DNA of 64,000 bases from Meconema thalassinum (GCA_946902985.2 OX336397.1:185012813-185076812); one strand, 5' to 3'; shown: positions 1 through 12,524, counted from the stretch's first letter. A program made the numbers and translations. The notes: generated by a model not told the origin, from the sequence alone.

Positions 1-49
1 TGTTATTTCATGGCTGTATATTCAAGTTCCACATAAAGTGGGAAATCGT

Positions 50-771
50 TTATGCATTTCCCACTTGCCTTTCATCCCATGTGAGCATGAGATGAAAGGA
101 TAATTCATCACCTGCATTGACCATTTGATGGTTATGGATCAACATCCTATGACCGATTATCTCTACATGTAGATAGTTTTCATTAGGCATGGATTGTTTG
201 ATGTGAATGGTTTCATCATAGTGCAATTGATAGTGTCTTAAACCTGAAGCAAGCACATACGTTAGGTGCAGGTCATGGACTCGTGGTAAATTATTTTTGT
301 CATTTACAGGTTTTTCATTTGACAGATACACTAAAATACGGATGGGATATATGTATAAAGCCTTTTTATTTCATAGGTCACGTAACGTTTCGTGCAGACA
401 TCATCTTCGTCTTTTGGGTCTTCCACATGAAGAATGTGGTGATGATTAGCGCTATAGCCATTCACCGTAAGCTGAGAAACTTTGTCATACAACTCGTGCA
501 CCTTGTTATCCACATACTTTTTTGTAGTGACATATGTAGACACTTGATGATGTTACACATGGTTTAACCGCTTTCACTTAAAGTCGTAATCTCCCTGTTT
601 AGTGCGTGGCACCACAGATCCATCCCCATAGTGTTTATTGGCAGGATCTGTTTCTTGTTTAGGATCATGTATGGGGACAGACGTAGCTTTGGCCATCAAC
701 GCACGTCCAATGATATCCATCGTTAACCTGTAGTAGGGGTCTACTGTTTCTATGACAAGCCATGGTACCAT
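50..771 (-). pseudogene. Fibre-like Polinton protein with repeated YVD-type motifs
   Basis: Reading from 771 down to 50, the frame holds two short repeats of the form D-P-K-x4-D, a few residues, then K-(H/R)-Y-(G/V): one near 640 and one near 385. A related K-K-Y-V-D occurs near 510. This spacing is like the linker repeats of viral and phage fibre or collar proteins, where each motif precedes a new shaft segment. The C-terminal third, from 331 to 50, is likely beta-rich and could be a head domain. Two in-frame stops sit between 544 and 576 and a frameshift lies near 331-350. No database match was made; a structural role is an inference from motif style and from the Polinton neighbourhood. Confidence 0.45.
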
Positions 772-807
772 TTATATAGACAGCCTGATAACCTCTCTAA
801 CCCTTAG

Positions 808-1504
808 TTGATATTATTAAGTAGCAAGAGTCATTCCCCGTGGGGGACATGGTTTCCCATCTCTGTCCCACATCACGTGAACACCGCCATGGTTCTGTTT
901 CCGTCTTCCATTCGTTGCATCATTGTGTGGCCTTCGGGATGTGGAAAGACCAATCTTTTGCTTACGCTGATCACAGCGCCCAATGGCCTGCGTTTTCAAA
1001 TATATATATTTTTTTGTAAAATCTCTCTACCAACCCCTCTACGTGTTTCAGGATAAAGTCATGTCTGGATTACAAAGTGAGTATATGGGTTATTTCACAG
1101 TTTCCATGCAAGAAAATGTTATTGCCCCGGATGAGGTAAAGCCTGATTCACTCATGATTTTTGATGATGTATCCACTGAACGATGAGGCATCATTCAAAG
1201 CTATTTCAGCATGGGTCGTCACAAACATATTGATTGCTTCTATCTTGGTCAAACGTATTCTAAATTGTCCAAACAGTTGATTCGTAACAATGACGATGTC
1301 ATTGTTTCATTTCGCCAGGATGAGTGGAAAAGTCGTCACATTTATAATGAACATGTCAATCCTGATATGACATTCCAAACATTTACTGAATTATGTGCCA
1401 AGTGCTGGAACACCCAACGCTATGCATGTTTGGTGATTGATAAACAAAGTGAACTCAACCATCGACGTTATCGCTTAGGGTTTGATCATTTTATTACTAT
1501 TTAA
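808..1504 (+). pseudogene. Polinton genome-packaging ATPase (FtsK/HerA, A32-like), broken
   Basis: This family drives DNA into capsids. A Walker A loop, P-S-G-C-G-K-T, is encoded at 931-951. A Walker B segment, M-I-F-D-D-V, is at about 1,155-1,171. Downstream a segment with Y-L-G-Q-T-Y (about 1,240) and an N-N-D-D stretch matches the sensor/arginine-finger half of Polinton ATPases. The reading frame changes between about 970 and 1,010, and an in-frame TGA interrupts it at 1,184-1,186. The N-terminus is unclear; the frame is open from 808. It lies upstream of, and on the same strand as, the uncharacterised gene and the integrase, as expected for a Polinton gene block. Confidence 0.75.
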
Positions 1505-1544
1505 GGGACTGTCTCATTCCCTTTCAAGTCATTTGTCAAGACAC

Positions 1545-2540
1545 CATGGCGTTAGCAGAGAGTCAATTAAAATCATATTATTAAAGCAAAAAATACTATT
1601 CGCCAAAAGTTTCGTCAATTGAAACGATCACGTGCGGATAATGCTTTGTTTATTCAACAACATTTCGCACCTGCGCTAAAATCCATGTTGAAACCCTCTT
1701 TCAAACCATCTGAAACACCACCCACTGTTTCACAAGCCACGCAGAAGCTACACGAGGACCCTGTGGAAGAGGAAGAGGATGAGGTACAAGAAAAATTGAC
1801 TACAGTTAGCGATGTTGAGGATGATCATGATCAAGTGTTTACACCTCAAAACAATCCTCACCCCTGCAGAGTTTTAAAAAAGAAATCCTCGGCCATGGTT
1901 TAAACACCTTCCCCTTCCAAGCAAACAGCATTGGCACAACTGTTGGCCACGCCTCAACATAAATATCAACCCAAAAACATTTTATAAAATATTATGGATT
2001 AACACTGGAGTCTTATCTCACAAATCTATTTACTGGAAAGACAGATGCCACGTATGGTGTTTGCTATGAGGATGATGGTTTTAAAATTCATAGATTAAAT
2101 TTGCTCGTACTATTGCCGTCATTATAAAGGTGAACTATAAATTAATACCAGGTCTGTTAAAGCTGCTATTTTCTCGTACCCCCTCTTCGCATGATTATAC
2201 TCAACAAGACCTTGCCAAATATAAATCCATTTTATTGGATACTCATGCCCACAAAAGACAATATGATCCCTCTCAACATATAAATGCCAAGATATCTAAA
2301 ATATATACAGCCATCATTGCAAAAATGTTTCCTACCAGTCAAAGTGTTCGTTGTAAAGTGTCCGCTTCCGGAGTGACATTTAAACCATTAAAACCCCTTG
2401 TAGATATTACCTACTGGCATAATCCCAGTAAGCTCGTCCAGCGACTACAGCTGTTGCATGCTTCACGTCAAGCCGTCCATACCGGTCACGATTGGGAAAT
2501 TCAAGAAATTGAAGAAGAACTTCGAAAAGCCAAAATTATT
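1545..2540 (+). pseudogene. Conserved uncharacterised Polinton protein (DUF8207-like), broken
   Basis: The N-terminal part (about 1,610-1,903) is basic then acidic, with an E-rich stretch near 1,765-1,790. A segment near 1,990-2,110 reads as Y-G-L-T-L-E-S-Y followed by Y-G-V-C-Y-E-D-D-G-F. Then come I-P-G-L-L-K-L-L-F (about 2,142) and a helical C-terminus with Y-W-H-N-P-S-K-L-V-Q-R-L near 2,412, ending about 2,540. From memory this pattern is the arthropod Polinton-associated protein annotated DUF8207; its function is unknown. Frame changes near 1,903-2,130 break it. Its end runs directly into the integrase remnant, whose own N-terminus is missing, so a deletion probably joined the two. Confidence 0.55.
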
Positions 2541-2562
2541 GTTTTAACATTCACGCATCAAA

Positions 2563-3465
2563 GTGGGCATCGCTCACGGGTTGCATCGCCCAGCTAGACG
2601 TCACTATCAGCGACTCAAGGTGATTTCACGGGGTGTGGATGAACTTTGGCAAGTCGATTTGGTGGAAATGATTCCCTATGCTAGCGTAAACAATGGTGTA
2701 CGCCATAGGTTGACGGTCATTGATGTGTATTCCAAAATGGCCTTTGTTGAACCGGTGCCTCGCAAGTCTGGCCCGCTAGTCTCCAAAGCTTTTAAACATA
2801 TTATTCAACAATCCAAACTTCAACCCCAGTTGTTGCAAACCGACCAGGGAAAATAATTTTTCAACGAGTATTTCTCTAGTTTTTTCAATTTTTTGGATAT
2901 TCACCATTACACCAAGTACAGCAATCTCAAACGCAGTGTGGTCGAGCGGTTTAACCGAACATTGAAAACTCATATGTGTAAAGCCTTTACCGCTCAAAGC
3001 TCTTAACGCTGGTTGGACTTGTTACCTGAGCTAGAGTCACGTTACAATGACACCAAACACAGAACCATTGGGACCAAGCCACGACTTGTGACCAAAAATA
3101 TTCCGCGACTGGATAAACTGTTTAACCCCATAAAAACAGCAGACCATAAACGTCACCTCCTCAACTTCGGAGACCATGTTCGTGTGAGCAATTTTAATTC
3201 TGCCTTTGATAAGGGCTACACACCAACTGGGGGACTGAACTATTTCGAATTCGTCAAGTCAACCTGGACAGCCCAGTCACATATTTACTCGAGGACCTCA
3301 ACCATCAACCTATAAAATTCAGGTTTTATCTCCAAGAACTTTGCAAGACAGTGTTTCCAAAATATTTCCTTGTGGAAAAAGTACTGAAACAAAAAGGAAA
3401 TAAACTCTATGTTAAATGGCTAGGATTTAGCTTAGCCTTTAATTCTTGGATTAATACTGTAAATT
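2563..3465 (+). pseudogene. Polinton integrase with C-terminal chromodomain, broken
   Basis: This is a retroviral-type integrase (DDE, rve family), the enzyme that inserts Polinton DNA. Catalytic residues are visible: the first Asp in W-Q-V-D-L at 2,656-2,658, the second in Q-T-D-Q-G at 2,842-2,844, and the Glu in V-V-E-R-F-N-R at 2,944-2,946. The second Asp and the Glu are 34 codons apart, slightly short for the family. An SH3-like part follows (G-D-H-V-R-V near 3,172). The chromodomain is at about 3,351-3,465 (F-L-V-E-K-V ... Y-V-K-W-L-G-F). In-frame stops occur at 2,854-2,856 and 3,004-3,006 and a frame change near 3,315-3,350. The zinc-binding N-terminus is absent. Confidence 0.85.
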
Positions 3466-4128
3466 ACATGTTGTGTGAACTCATACCACCTATAACCCTG
3501 TGTGTGTGTACTGTGCTCAGGTCCACATACAAGTTCCAAATGGTTAGAGACTTGTTATCAAGAGTTAAGTGTTATGAGCAACACATCTCACTTTTCTTTC
3601 TCTCTCTCTCCCTCTCTTTCCTCCCAAACCCCTCACCTAACCCCTCTTACCCAGCCTATGCTGCAGGTTACGACATTCCTACACGTGCAAGATACTTTTT
3701 ACTGACTTAGCGATTTACACAATTGAGCATTCTCTCTTCGTGCACGTGTACAACTAACGTTAAAGGTCAACACCTGCGTGAGGTCATGTGATACATCAAC
3801 TTGCATTTTGTCACGTACGAACCAAACAGGATGGGACTTGTTAGATTACATGTAGTTTCACACGTGTTTACATGCATTTCGCTCCCCAAACCATGGTTGT
3901 CAGATTGTTTTCCATTGCCCTGTTGTCAAGTCAGGTCAGGTCAGCGCATTCCAATAAGCTCAATAACATCCACATCCTGCTAGTCTCCCCATCCAACCAG
4001 TTTGTTTTCTCTACTCGCTTCAACCCACATATTACCAAGTTCTGTTTGTCGTATACATAGCCCGCTTCATCTCATCATGGAATTCTCATATGTAATGTTA
4101 CTAATAACCGTTTAGGTGTTATGCTTAA
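3466..4128. other. Non-coding Polinton flank with motifs shared with the foldback arms
   Basis: No gene seen. A pyrimidine-rich tract is at 3,595-3,660 and a small GTCAGGTCAG repeat near 3,926-3,945. Two blocks, about 3,780-3,817 and 3,813-3,845, closely match 53,199-53,237 and 53,128-53,160 in the foldback element, but in the opposite order. Each pair has about five mismatches in 33-37 bases by eye. Confidence 0.6.
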
Positions 4129-5470
4129 AAAAATCCTCTCGGCACGCTGGAAAGCGGAGGTAGATTTCACCGGGAAAACTAGAGGATAGGCTATAACAGG
4201 CAAAATATGCAGGGTTCCGTAGAAGGATCAGTCCTCATTTATTGCCAGAAAGTAGTTTACAATTGGAGCTTAATTAACTTTGTTTTCGTCTTTCTATGCA
4301 TATTTTTAACATTTTATTGTCTTATGGGGACAGTAACTTTCTTGTCTTTTGGGATCCATTTTTTATAATTGTGGTCACACTGTCCTTATGTAAGGTTACG
4401 ACACTGATGTCTAACGTTCTAACAATCTAACTTCTTCACGCAAAATGTTATCTCCCGCAGAGATGTTGGTTGGTTCCTCAGTTTAGCGGTCATGTAACCC
4501 CGTACACTTTCGGTGTGGATTAAATCTGTCTGATAAACTGTGTTAATTGTGATGGCTGTATTAGTCTGTAATTCAGGTAAGGACTCCAGACGGTCAATTT
4601 CAAGTAGTAGTTCCCAATTTTGGTACCAAATACTACAGTCAACGACACCTAGCTGTGAAATTGGCAACAAGATGCCACCACAACCATCAACTGGCAACGA
4701 ACGTTGGAACTTCCTCTCCTAAGGACAGCATACTGAGTGATTCTTAGCGTTCTTAGAAAATCCGACGACTTCGGCTGGCATTGACCCGCGAACTTGGGCA
4801 TAGAAGTTCAGTATGCTACCGGTTACGTCACCGAAGCCGCTTTTCACAGAGTCAGATAGAAAACTGAATGTGATCTCGTGCAGTGGCGTTGTCATGCCGA
4901 CTTCTGATAACTCATCCCTCATCAATTTAGAAGCGTTGTCATGGTAACCACTGATGACTGTTGGCATTTTCTTCTAATTCCGAATCATTTTGTTCATCCC
5001 TTGGCGTAATGGTGGGTCATATCAAACATTATTTCAGACAAACGTTTTAGGTAATTATTAAGGGAATATTGTCCATTTTGTACGGTTTTGATGTTGTGCC
5101 TATTAAGAGAGATATGATTAATGTTTCCCGAAAAATCCACTTTTTCCCTCCCCTTTGGTCAATGGTTGGTGCGATCAAGAAATTTTTCAAACATAAATTT
5201 TTTGGTCCTTATCCGACACATAGTATGAACTTTGAATGGATTCGATATTTCAAATATTAAGAGAGTTATAGCGACATTTCACTTTTTTGAAAAAAAAAAG
5301 CCCCCCATTTTCACCCCCTTCGACCAATGTTGCCCATTAACGACCTCGACCGTGATTCTATAGGGATACACATTATGTACAAAATTCAAAGTGATTGCTG
5401 CAAAATTGCGCTAGTTATTGTGTCCACGAGAAAGTGATATGTGTTCAAACATACATATATATATATTTAT
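4129..5470 (+). repeat. Long inverted repeat, left copy
   Basis: This ~1.35-kb block matches, in reverse complement, 19,895-21,231. Matching landmarks include CTCTCGGCACGCTGG at the outer end, TTAATTAACTTTG, TGATCTCGTGCA/ACA, and AATATTGTCCATTTTGTACG near the inner end. The copies differ by many substitutions and small indels, so the pair is old. The inner end runs into an (AT)n tract near 5,450-5,490. Either these are terminal inverted repeats of a DNA transposon with nested insertions, or two independent copies in opposite orientation. No convincing target duplication was found. Confidence 0.75.
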
Positions 5471-8400
5471 ATACATAAATTATATATAAACTTTTGAACT
5501 GACGGTGGTTTTGGGGTCTAGGGGATGTGAAACGTGAAGTTATTTCGAAATTTTCTGGAAGTCGAAACATGGTACTGAACTCGAATTCAGCTCAGCTTAG
5601 GACCTTTGACAGAGCCGAGGTTCGAACGACTTGTGCACCATTGGAAGGAAAGATTGGAAATTTGGAATTAAAATAATTTAATAAATACACATGTATTATG
5701 GGATGCAAATGAAGCATAATGAAATTATTTTGGAGAAATGTGAAGCATTTTGAGGATTTTATTATTTGGAAATATTATGGTGAATGAGATTTTAACTAAG
5801 GAAGAGCACGATCATTCGGAGCTGGAAATTGTACAAAGCTTCATGTTTGGCACTAGGAAACCAGTTTTGGTTAGCAAGGCGATCATAACAAAGCAATGCC
5901 CACGACCCATGGAAAAGAGGCTAGACCCAGGAGCCTTTTTCAGAATATTTCAACAGCCAATCCAATAATAGGACATAAATTTTGTGGGAATCGATTTTAT
6001 ATAAATTTGGCAGATATTAAGACAAATAAGCACATCTACAAGTGTAGAATGCAATATGAAATTTATTTGGTTGAAAAGAAATATAAATTATTGAATAACA
6101 GAGCGAATATGAGTATATTTCTATTAATATACATGTGTGTGAGGCTAGAAGAGATAGGCCAGCAATGACACGCGCCGCGGGGTGAAGAAGCGTGGCGGGC
6201 ACTCTCTCCAAGCGACTGGACACGAGCGGACGCGTTCTGACGCACGTGCACAGCAAAGAAGCAGTAATTGCACGCAACATAAGCCCGGTCGATAGGCACC
6301 GTTGTACCATCGAACAACCCAGGCATCGCCGAGGAAGTTGGGAAGAGAATCCGGCGAAATGCATTTACACTAATATTGGAGAGACCAGTGTTTAAAATAG
6401 TATTACAGCATTAGAACGAGACTTCGATTATAGAACAACACTTCACAGAGAAGCAATAACATATAGCATTATCTATTGCAAGCAACGATATTGCTACAAT
6501 GATTTCAACTATATATTCAGCAGTATTTCATCACAATCTACATTACTGTCTACACGATGGCAGCGAAATTATGTCGGGGAGGAAAAGCCTATTCTACGTC
6601 TACTGAAGAGAAGATTATGGAGAACTAAATAAAATGAAAGGAGGTTAATCTATACCATGGATTGGGAGGTAAGAGTGACTTGGAAATTCAAGGATCGACA
6701 CAGCTACAAAAGCGCAACAACTTGCAGTATTCCAATATGAGTTTCTGCACTACAAGCAAGATGTCCAACAACACCAGGACGAGATGTCAAATCAGGACTT
6801 GCGGATCTACATTGGCGAGACCACTCTGCAGGACAGAGTTAAGAAGCAGAAGACCGTTCGCAGCCGATCGAACCAAGGAACGCTGTTTCCAGGCCGCTGG
6901 CCGCGAAGATGACACATCTACCGTTAACAGCTCAAGCCGAGATGCAGGACAGGTGATGGCAAGCCGAGTGAGTTGGTGTCGCCCACAGCTGATTTGCACG
7001 TGCTTGACAGTAACTGGTTTCGCTAGGAGGCGAGCGATGACAGCATCGACGGAACATCTAGGACAGCTGATAGAGGTATTCCCTGGCTGTAGAAGACGTC
7101 TCAAGGTAGAACAACCGTTTGATCAAATGTCTGTAGTTTTGCTGTAGTAGTAGAGATCCATTTTTTGAGTGACCAACTTCATTTGTAGTAATTCTTATCT
7201 TTATTCTTTGTCTTTTAATAGCTTAAATTTGTTGAGTTCATTGTAATTTTTGATACGTCTTTGTGTGTCGTTTAAGACGTTATTTCATGCGTATTTAACT
7301 TAGATTTGCGTTTCTCGTATTGTTCATTCTGAAGGAAACGTTGTATGACCCTCAGCTAAGAACGATACTCGATTTATAAAAGGAATACTTCGATAATGCT
7401 TAGATAACTCGATTAGTTAATTAATCGACTATTTGTTTATTTGATATCTCAAAGAGATTGTTCGATTATTCGATTACACTGTATTATGGAGAGGAAAGCG
7501 TAAATATTGACAAATTGTAAGAACATTTAAACATTATAATTGTTATTAACCATTTCTATGCCTAACAGCGAAAGTATACATTGATATGTCTATAGTGCAT
7601 TTTTATCAAGCATAGCATTAATGTGAGATGCTTTAATATTATGTAACAAACATTACGATGTTAATATACATCTGATATATTTATTTATAACAATTTGAAT
7701 GTTATATAATTCCAATAGCGGAATACAACTCATTAGACAACTAAATAGTCTTGGACTATTATATTACGAATATACACTATAAATTAGGATCATGGTATTG
7801 ACAATTGTGGTCAAATGATGCCTATATTTATCAACAATCAAAGTATAAACATTGTTTAACTGAGATGAATAGACCAGGAGATATGTTAGTCTACCTGCGG
7901 TCTTGTATGTTAAAAACAACTTAAATATGAATTTTTTATATATTTAAATTCACACCAGAAGCGTGAAGATATGTATTTATTTGTATTAACAACTAAAAGA
8001 CGAGCGAACTACAAATTAACATTGTTAACGTTTGGTTACGTGGATGAACAAGTTTATTATGGATCATAGAGAACGAATAGCGCTAATGAAAGGAATAAGA
8101 AGTACTTTGTGAATTGTATTATTGTGAACGAACATGTAATTGTTATAATTTGATGCACGAGGTTTAATAATTTTAGACAGGAGTTGAGAGTTAGGAGTGC
8201 ATTCTGAACGGTAACATACTCTAGCGTAGTTATCTAGTAAAATCACTAATTCTTCTACAAGTGTGTAGCAAGATGTTTTTTATGGAAGTAATGCCGTGCG
8301 GAGTTGGGAAGATTGTTTATTGAAAGGAAAGGAAGGATTTATGATATGTTTGGAGCGTAGTAAGACGCCTTTGATAAGTATTCTTCACTGTATTGCGGAA

Positions 8401-9968
8401 GGAAGGAACATATTGCTATGTGGAGCAACGAATTGTTACAGGATGAGTAAAAAGCGCTAACACAAAGGTTAAATGTTTGAATTGTTTATGTCTGAGAGTA
8501 TTTGTATTTGATCCACGAAATGTATAGTCTTTAAGTAGTTTCGCATCGATCTCTATCCTATTGTTTTATTTATTGACACGACATTCCAAGCTGTATTTAA
8601 CGTAATTGTTTGATACTCAGGCTTATTTTATTACGACTTACCACTGGAAGTACCTGAGAATTTTATCGTTGGTAGAAGCATTGTAAAAAGAACGTTTTTG
8701 TAACAGAGACACTACGAAGCTGTCAGAGCGTGACTGACAGTGTTAATGGTAATTTTTAAAGCACGAGATCTGTAAATAATGTAAATATTTAAACCATATT
8801 TTATTAATAACAATTTTATTTTATTAGAGTAGATAGTTAAATTCTACGCACGCCCATGTATAATGTAGGGTATTTGTATTGTTAACTTCATTTTTATGAG
8901 TGAACAGCTGATTTTAATCAGATTATTTCAATGACACAGCCACAGGGTGACTGTCAATTTATGTAAACATTTTGTGAAATTTAATATCGTTATATTGCTG
9001 TAACGAGAATATTCTGAAACACTTATTCTACAAATAGTAGAACTATTTGACGTGTGTAACAGTTAATTTTAACATGTTTATCTATTAATAGTGATAGGGA
9101 TTATTTTTATTTTTATTATTTGTATTTGTTTGGAAATAAATCCAAGGCACTAGTTTTTGTTTGCCTGTTCGTTTTTTATAAATCTGATCATCATTTCATC
9201 CTGGCAATCGACATGCGATAATACTGCGAATTATTTACTAGAGTTCAAGTTAGTCTCAACGTTCACCATTCACACCCGAGAGCCGAGATTCTCGTCCGAC
9301 CATTTTGTGTTTAGGGTAGTTTATTTTATATGTAAATGTGTGACTAATCGGTAGTGTTGTTGCATGGCCGGTATGCATCGAGAGTTCCCTAGTCATTATC
9401 CTAGTAGTGTAGTGTTGGTAAATCTGGCTGGGTATCGACCTCCCTACAATCCTTTTCTATCTTTGCGGATATAGGCAATGACTATGCGGGATTCGGGTGC
9501 ATATAGGTGGTAATTTCTTTGCGCCCGAACGTGTTTTGGCATTGATTGTGTTGAGACAGTGTAGTCTGCAACGACAACCGCACAAGATATTTGTTAGATT
9601 TTGTATTTATTTAGAAATGCCGATCCCAAATTTTTTGGAAAGTTGTTTAAGTGAATAAACACTGCCAAATTTGTGGAGTACAGTTTGTTAGAGGCATGTT
9701 TGTTTATCCAGCTAATGACATTTTGGTCATATTACAGCCAAATTTAGTTAAATTCTTGTTGTCGAAACGTAATATTAGTTAGGGATTGCGGAGTGAAGGA
9801 AGATCAGTTTATTGGAATAAGGTTAGATATGATTGTAGACGTTATGTTATTGAATTTGAATACACATATCGAAGTATTCCTTTGTAGAATTTAAATGAGT
9901 TGGTCACTCTGACATATCCATGAAGTAGTATAGATGATACCTGCTTATTTCTCAAGTGTGAAATTATT
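5471..9968. other. Unassigned AT-rich tract upstream of the gag gene
   Basis: Two GC-richer islands (about 6,160-6,400 and 6,780-7,130) sit in AT-rich DNA. A 70-odd-codon frame on the plus strand at about 6,679-6,909, rich in Gln and His, looks protein-like but I do not recognise it. From 7,150 to 9,960 I see no coding potential. Part of this tract should hold the 5' LTR and leader of the downstream gypsy-like element. I could not define the LTR, because the 3' LTR needed for comparison is missing. Confidence 0.5.
9518..9537 (+). promoter_or_regulatory. Possible tRNA primer-binding site of the gypsy-like element
   Basis: The core GCGCCCGAAC at 9,521-9,530 resembles lysine-tRNA type primer-binding sites, and it lies 430 bases upstream of gag. 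The flanking bases fit poorly and no LTR end (CA) precedes it directly, so this is a weak call. Confidence 0.25.
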
Positions 9969-12524
9969 ATGTCGTCGGGAGATATGAGCCATATCAGGGC
10001 TATTCTGGAGAAGATCCAGGAAAGTCAGAACCAGTTAACAGGAGATGTAGATGCCTTCCACATATCCACACACGAAAGTACTAAGAAGTTAGATAGAGAG
10101 ATAAAGCAGTCAGCAGTGACAGTTAAGCCTGAGATGAAAGGAGAGTTAGCATTAGCTCAGTCAGTTACTAAAGCCAGTATACCCTTAGTTCAGGAGGAGT
10201 GTAGGAAAACTCAAGAAGAAAATAGAAAGATTCAAGAGAAAGTACAGGAATAAATGAGAAAGGCACGAGAAGAGGAAAGAAAGGCAAGAGAAGAAGACAG
10301 AGCAGTCCGAGAGGAAGCACAAGAGAAGGTTGAAAAGACGCAGGAAGAAATTAAGAAAGCCTTAGAAAAAGCCCAGGAGGAAGGAAGATTAGCTCAGGAG
10401 CAAAGCAAACTAGCTCAGGCTGAAAGTAGAATTTCTGTAGACGAAAGCAGGAGAGCTTTGGAAGAGACCAAATCAGCTTTCAATCAAGTGAAAGAAGATG
10501 TGGCCTCTACCAAGATGGAAATAAGCTCACTTAGAGAGGAAGTTAGCCAAAAGGTAGTAGAAGCTAGAGTCCAATGTAATGACAACATCATAAAGCTAGA
10601 AGGAAAGATATAGGAAAGCTTAGGGAAAACCACTATAGATTTGCTTAAATACAATGATTCCTTGCTAGGTTACCAGAAGAAACTCACTGATAAGCTCAGT
10701 GACCTGAACACCACAGTTGGTAATTTAGAAAGTAAGTTAAACGACCAACAAAAGCTGATAACAGAGGGTATAAATGTTGTCATTGGGTCTTGTATAACTA
10801 AATATGTTAGTAATTTAAGAGATGAGGTTATTAAATTGAATAGGGATTACATGCAGGAACTGCATGGTAAAATATTGCAGGATGTTAACCAAATAGAGAA
10901 AAATGCTCACAGGGATAATTTGAAATTATAACTGTACAAGGATATAGAGGAAAGTAGAAAATTGAGCATTACCGAAATGAGAGGTATTGTAAATAAAACA
11001 GAATCGGAAGAAAGTGAGGAATTGAACGTTATCCGCGCGACAGTTAACGAAATAAATCTTGATCTCGCGAAAGTAAAATCTAGTCAGGAAAGCGAACTAC
11101 GTGATATTAGTAACAAACTCAACGCACTTACATTGGCAGAACCTTGCGACCATGAAGGTTTGAAGGAAGAGATAAAATTAGGAATGCAACGGGATATTAC
11201 GCAATTTTTTCTAAGCACAGAGGAGAGATATAAAGACGAATTAGGAAGACTTAGTAAACCGGAATAAAGAGTTGAAGACGATACTGAAAGCATCTTTAGT
11301 CGAAGGCAGGAGCGGCCACATATGATGCAAGAACCGGTGCGTATTCAGAGGGAATATGCAGGACTGGGGGGATTCTATGACAAAGGAGGCCATATAAATA
11401 ACCAGAACGTTATCGTAATAAGGAATATTGACGATAAACCAACTCGTTTCAGTGGAGTAGGAAACATCACAGCTGTCGAATTTCTTAGAGACATGAGACA
11501 TTATCTCAATGATAATCACATACCGAGGGACCGAGAAATGCGTGTAGTTGAAAAGTATCTTGAATCTGAAGCCCTTAATTGGCATAGAGCTTTCAAATAC
11601 ACGTACACCAATTTTGAAGAGTTTGCGGATGCTTTACAACACAGATTTTGGAGTTTAGAGATGCAGCAGGATATTAGAGCTGAGGTATACTCTAAAAAAT
11701 ATGCGCACTCTACCCCTACGTGTTATGCAACGTTCTTTACATCGCAACTTGCAAGGCTTCAGTATTTGGATCCACCATTGGCTGAGACAGAACTGATTCA
11801 TGCGATATCGAGACAGATGCCAAATGATGTCAGAAGATATTTAGTTGCGGCAGATGTGAAATCTCTGGAAGGCATGGCAGAAATATTGAGGAAATTAGAT
11901 CATGCTAGTTCCACACCGAATGCAACGCCTAGTAACGATACTAGAGGAAGACCGGAGCATAGAGAAGTTCATACCGTGCTGGTAGATCAGACACTGCAGA
12001 CGGAGGAGAACCATAGTAGACCAGGTCCTAGCAGAAATAATGTATATGGGAGGAGCCGTTATGAACCACCGTATCGCAGATTTCGAGATGGAAGGCCGTA
12101 CCAGGCAAGAACGTGGAATAATGGTCAGAGAAGGACAGGATACCACCGGAAAAATGACGCACGGAGGTACGACTATTACGACCGGAACAATAGAGGCACA
12201 GCAGGAGGTTATCGCCGATATAAAAATTGGAACGACGATAATTATGCCCGCCAAGAACGACAACAACAACAACAACAACAACAACAGCAGCAGCAGCAAC
12301 AACAGCCACGACAACAACAACAACAGAGAGGTTGGCGCAACAACGAAAATGTTAGGCAATATTACCAAGATCGAGACAGGGAAAGTCAAGACTATAGGAA
12401 CAGCCACAGAGAAAATGAGGCAAGAAATAGCCAAGGAGGAGAAGAGGTACAACCTCAAGCCTCGAACTCAGGAACACAAGAACAGAACCTGAGCGGGGTA
12501 CAAAAACTCCGATTGGAAAACTGA
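9969..12524 (+). pseudogene. gag: Ty3/gypsy-like gag with a long N-terminal coiled coil
   Basis: One frame runs from ATG 9,969 to TGA 12,522-12,524, about 851 codons, broken only by in-frame stops at 10,251, 10,611, 10,929 and 11,265. Each stop is one substitution from a Gln, Glu or Lys codon. Residues 1-430 are an extended E/K/Q-rich heptad-like coiled coil, unusual for gag. A capsid-like helical domain follows (about 11,440-11,910; F-S-G ... F-L-R-D-M ... A-L-N-W ... F-W-S-L). The C-terminal part (about 11,990-12,480) is rich in Arg, Tyr, Gly and Asn with a Gln tract at 12,261-12,329. I see no CCHC zinc knuckle, so RNA binding may rest on this basic region. Pol follows in another frame with a short overlap. 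Confidence 0.75.
12261..12329 (+). repeat. CAA/CAG trinucleotide repeat encoding polyglutamine
   Basis: About 23 near-perfect CAA/CAG codons in the gag frame, interrupted once by CCACGA near 12,305. It encodes a Gln run in the basic C-terminal region of gag. Confidence 0.9.

Larger units (their letters stand above)
1..4128. mobile_element. Decayed Polinton/Maverick element, left part outside the window
   Basis: Four Polinton-type genes lie together: a fibre-like gene on the minus strand, then a packaging ATPase, a conserved uncharacterised gene and an integrase with a chromodomain on the plus strand. Polintons are large self-synthesising DNA transposons related to viruses. The protein-primed DNA polymerase, protease and capsid genes are not in the window and may lie upstream. 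All visible genes carry stops or frameshifts, so this copy is dead. The right boundary is not defined. The 660 bases after the integrase are non-coding, and the inverted repeat starting near 4,129 ends the tract. I could not find the terminal repeat or target duplication of this copy. Confidence 0.8.

Noticed and set aside
6063..6364. Minus-strand frames over the GC-rich island
   Set aside because: Overlapping frames on both strands look equally open, composition is skewed, and no motif is recognisable.
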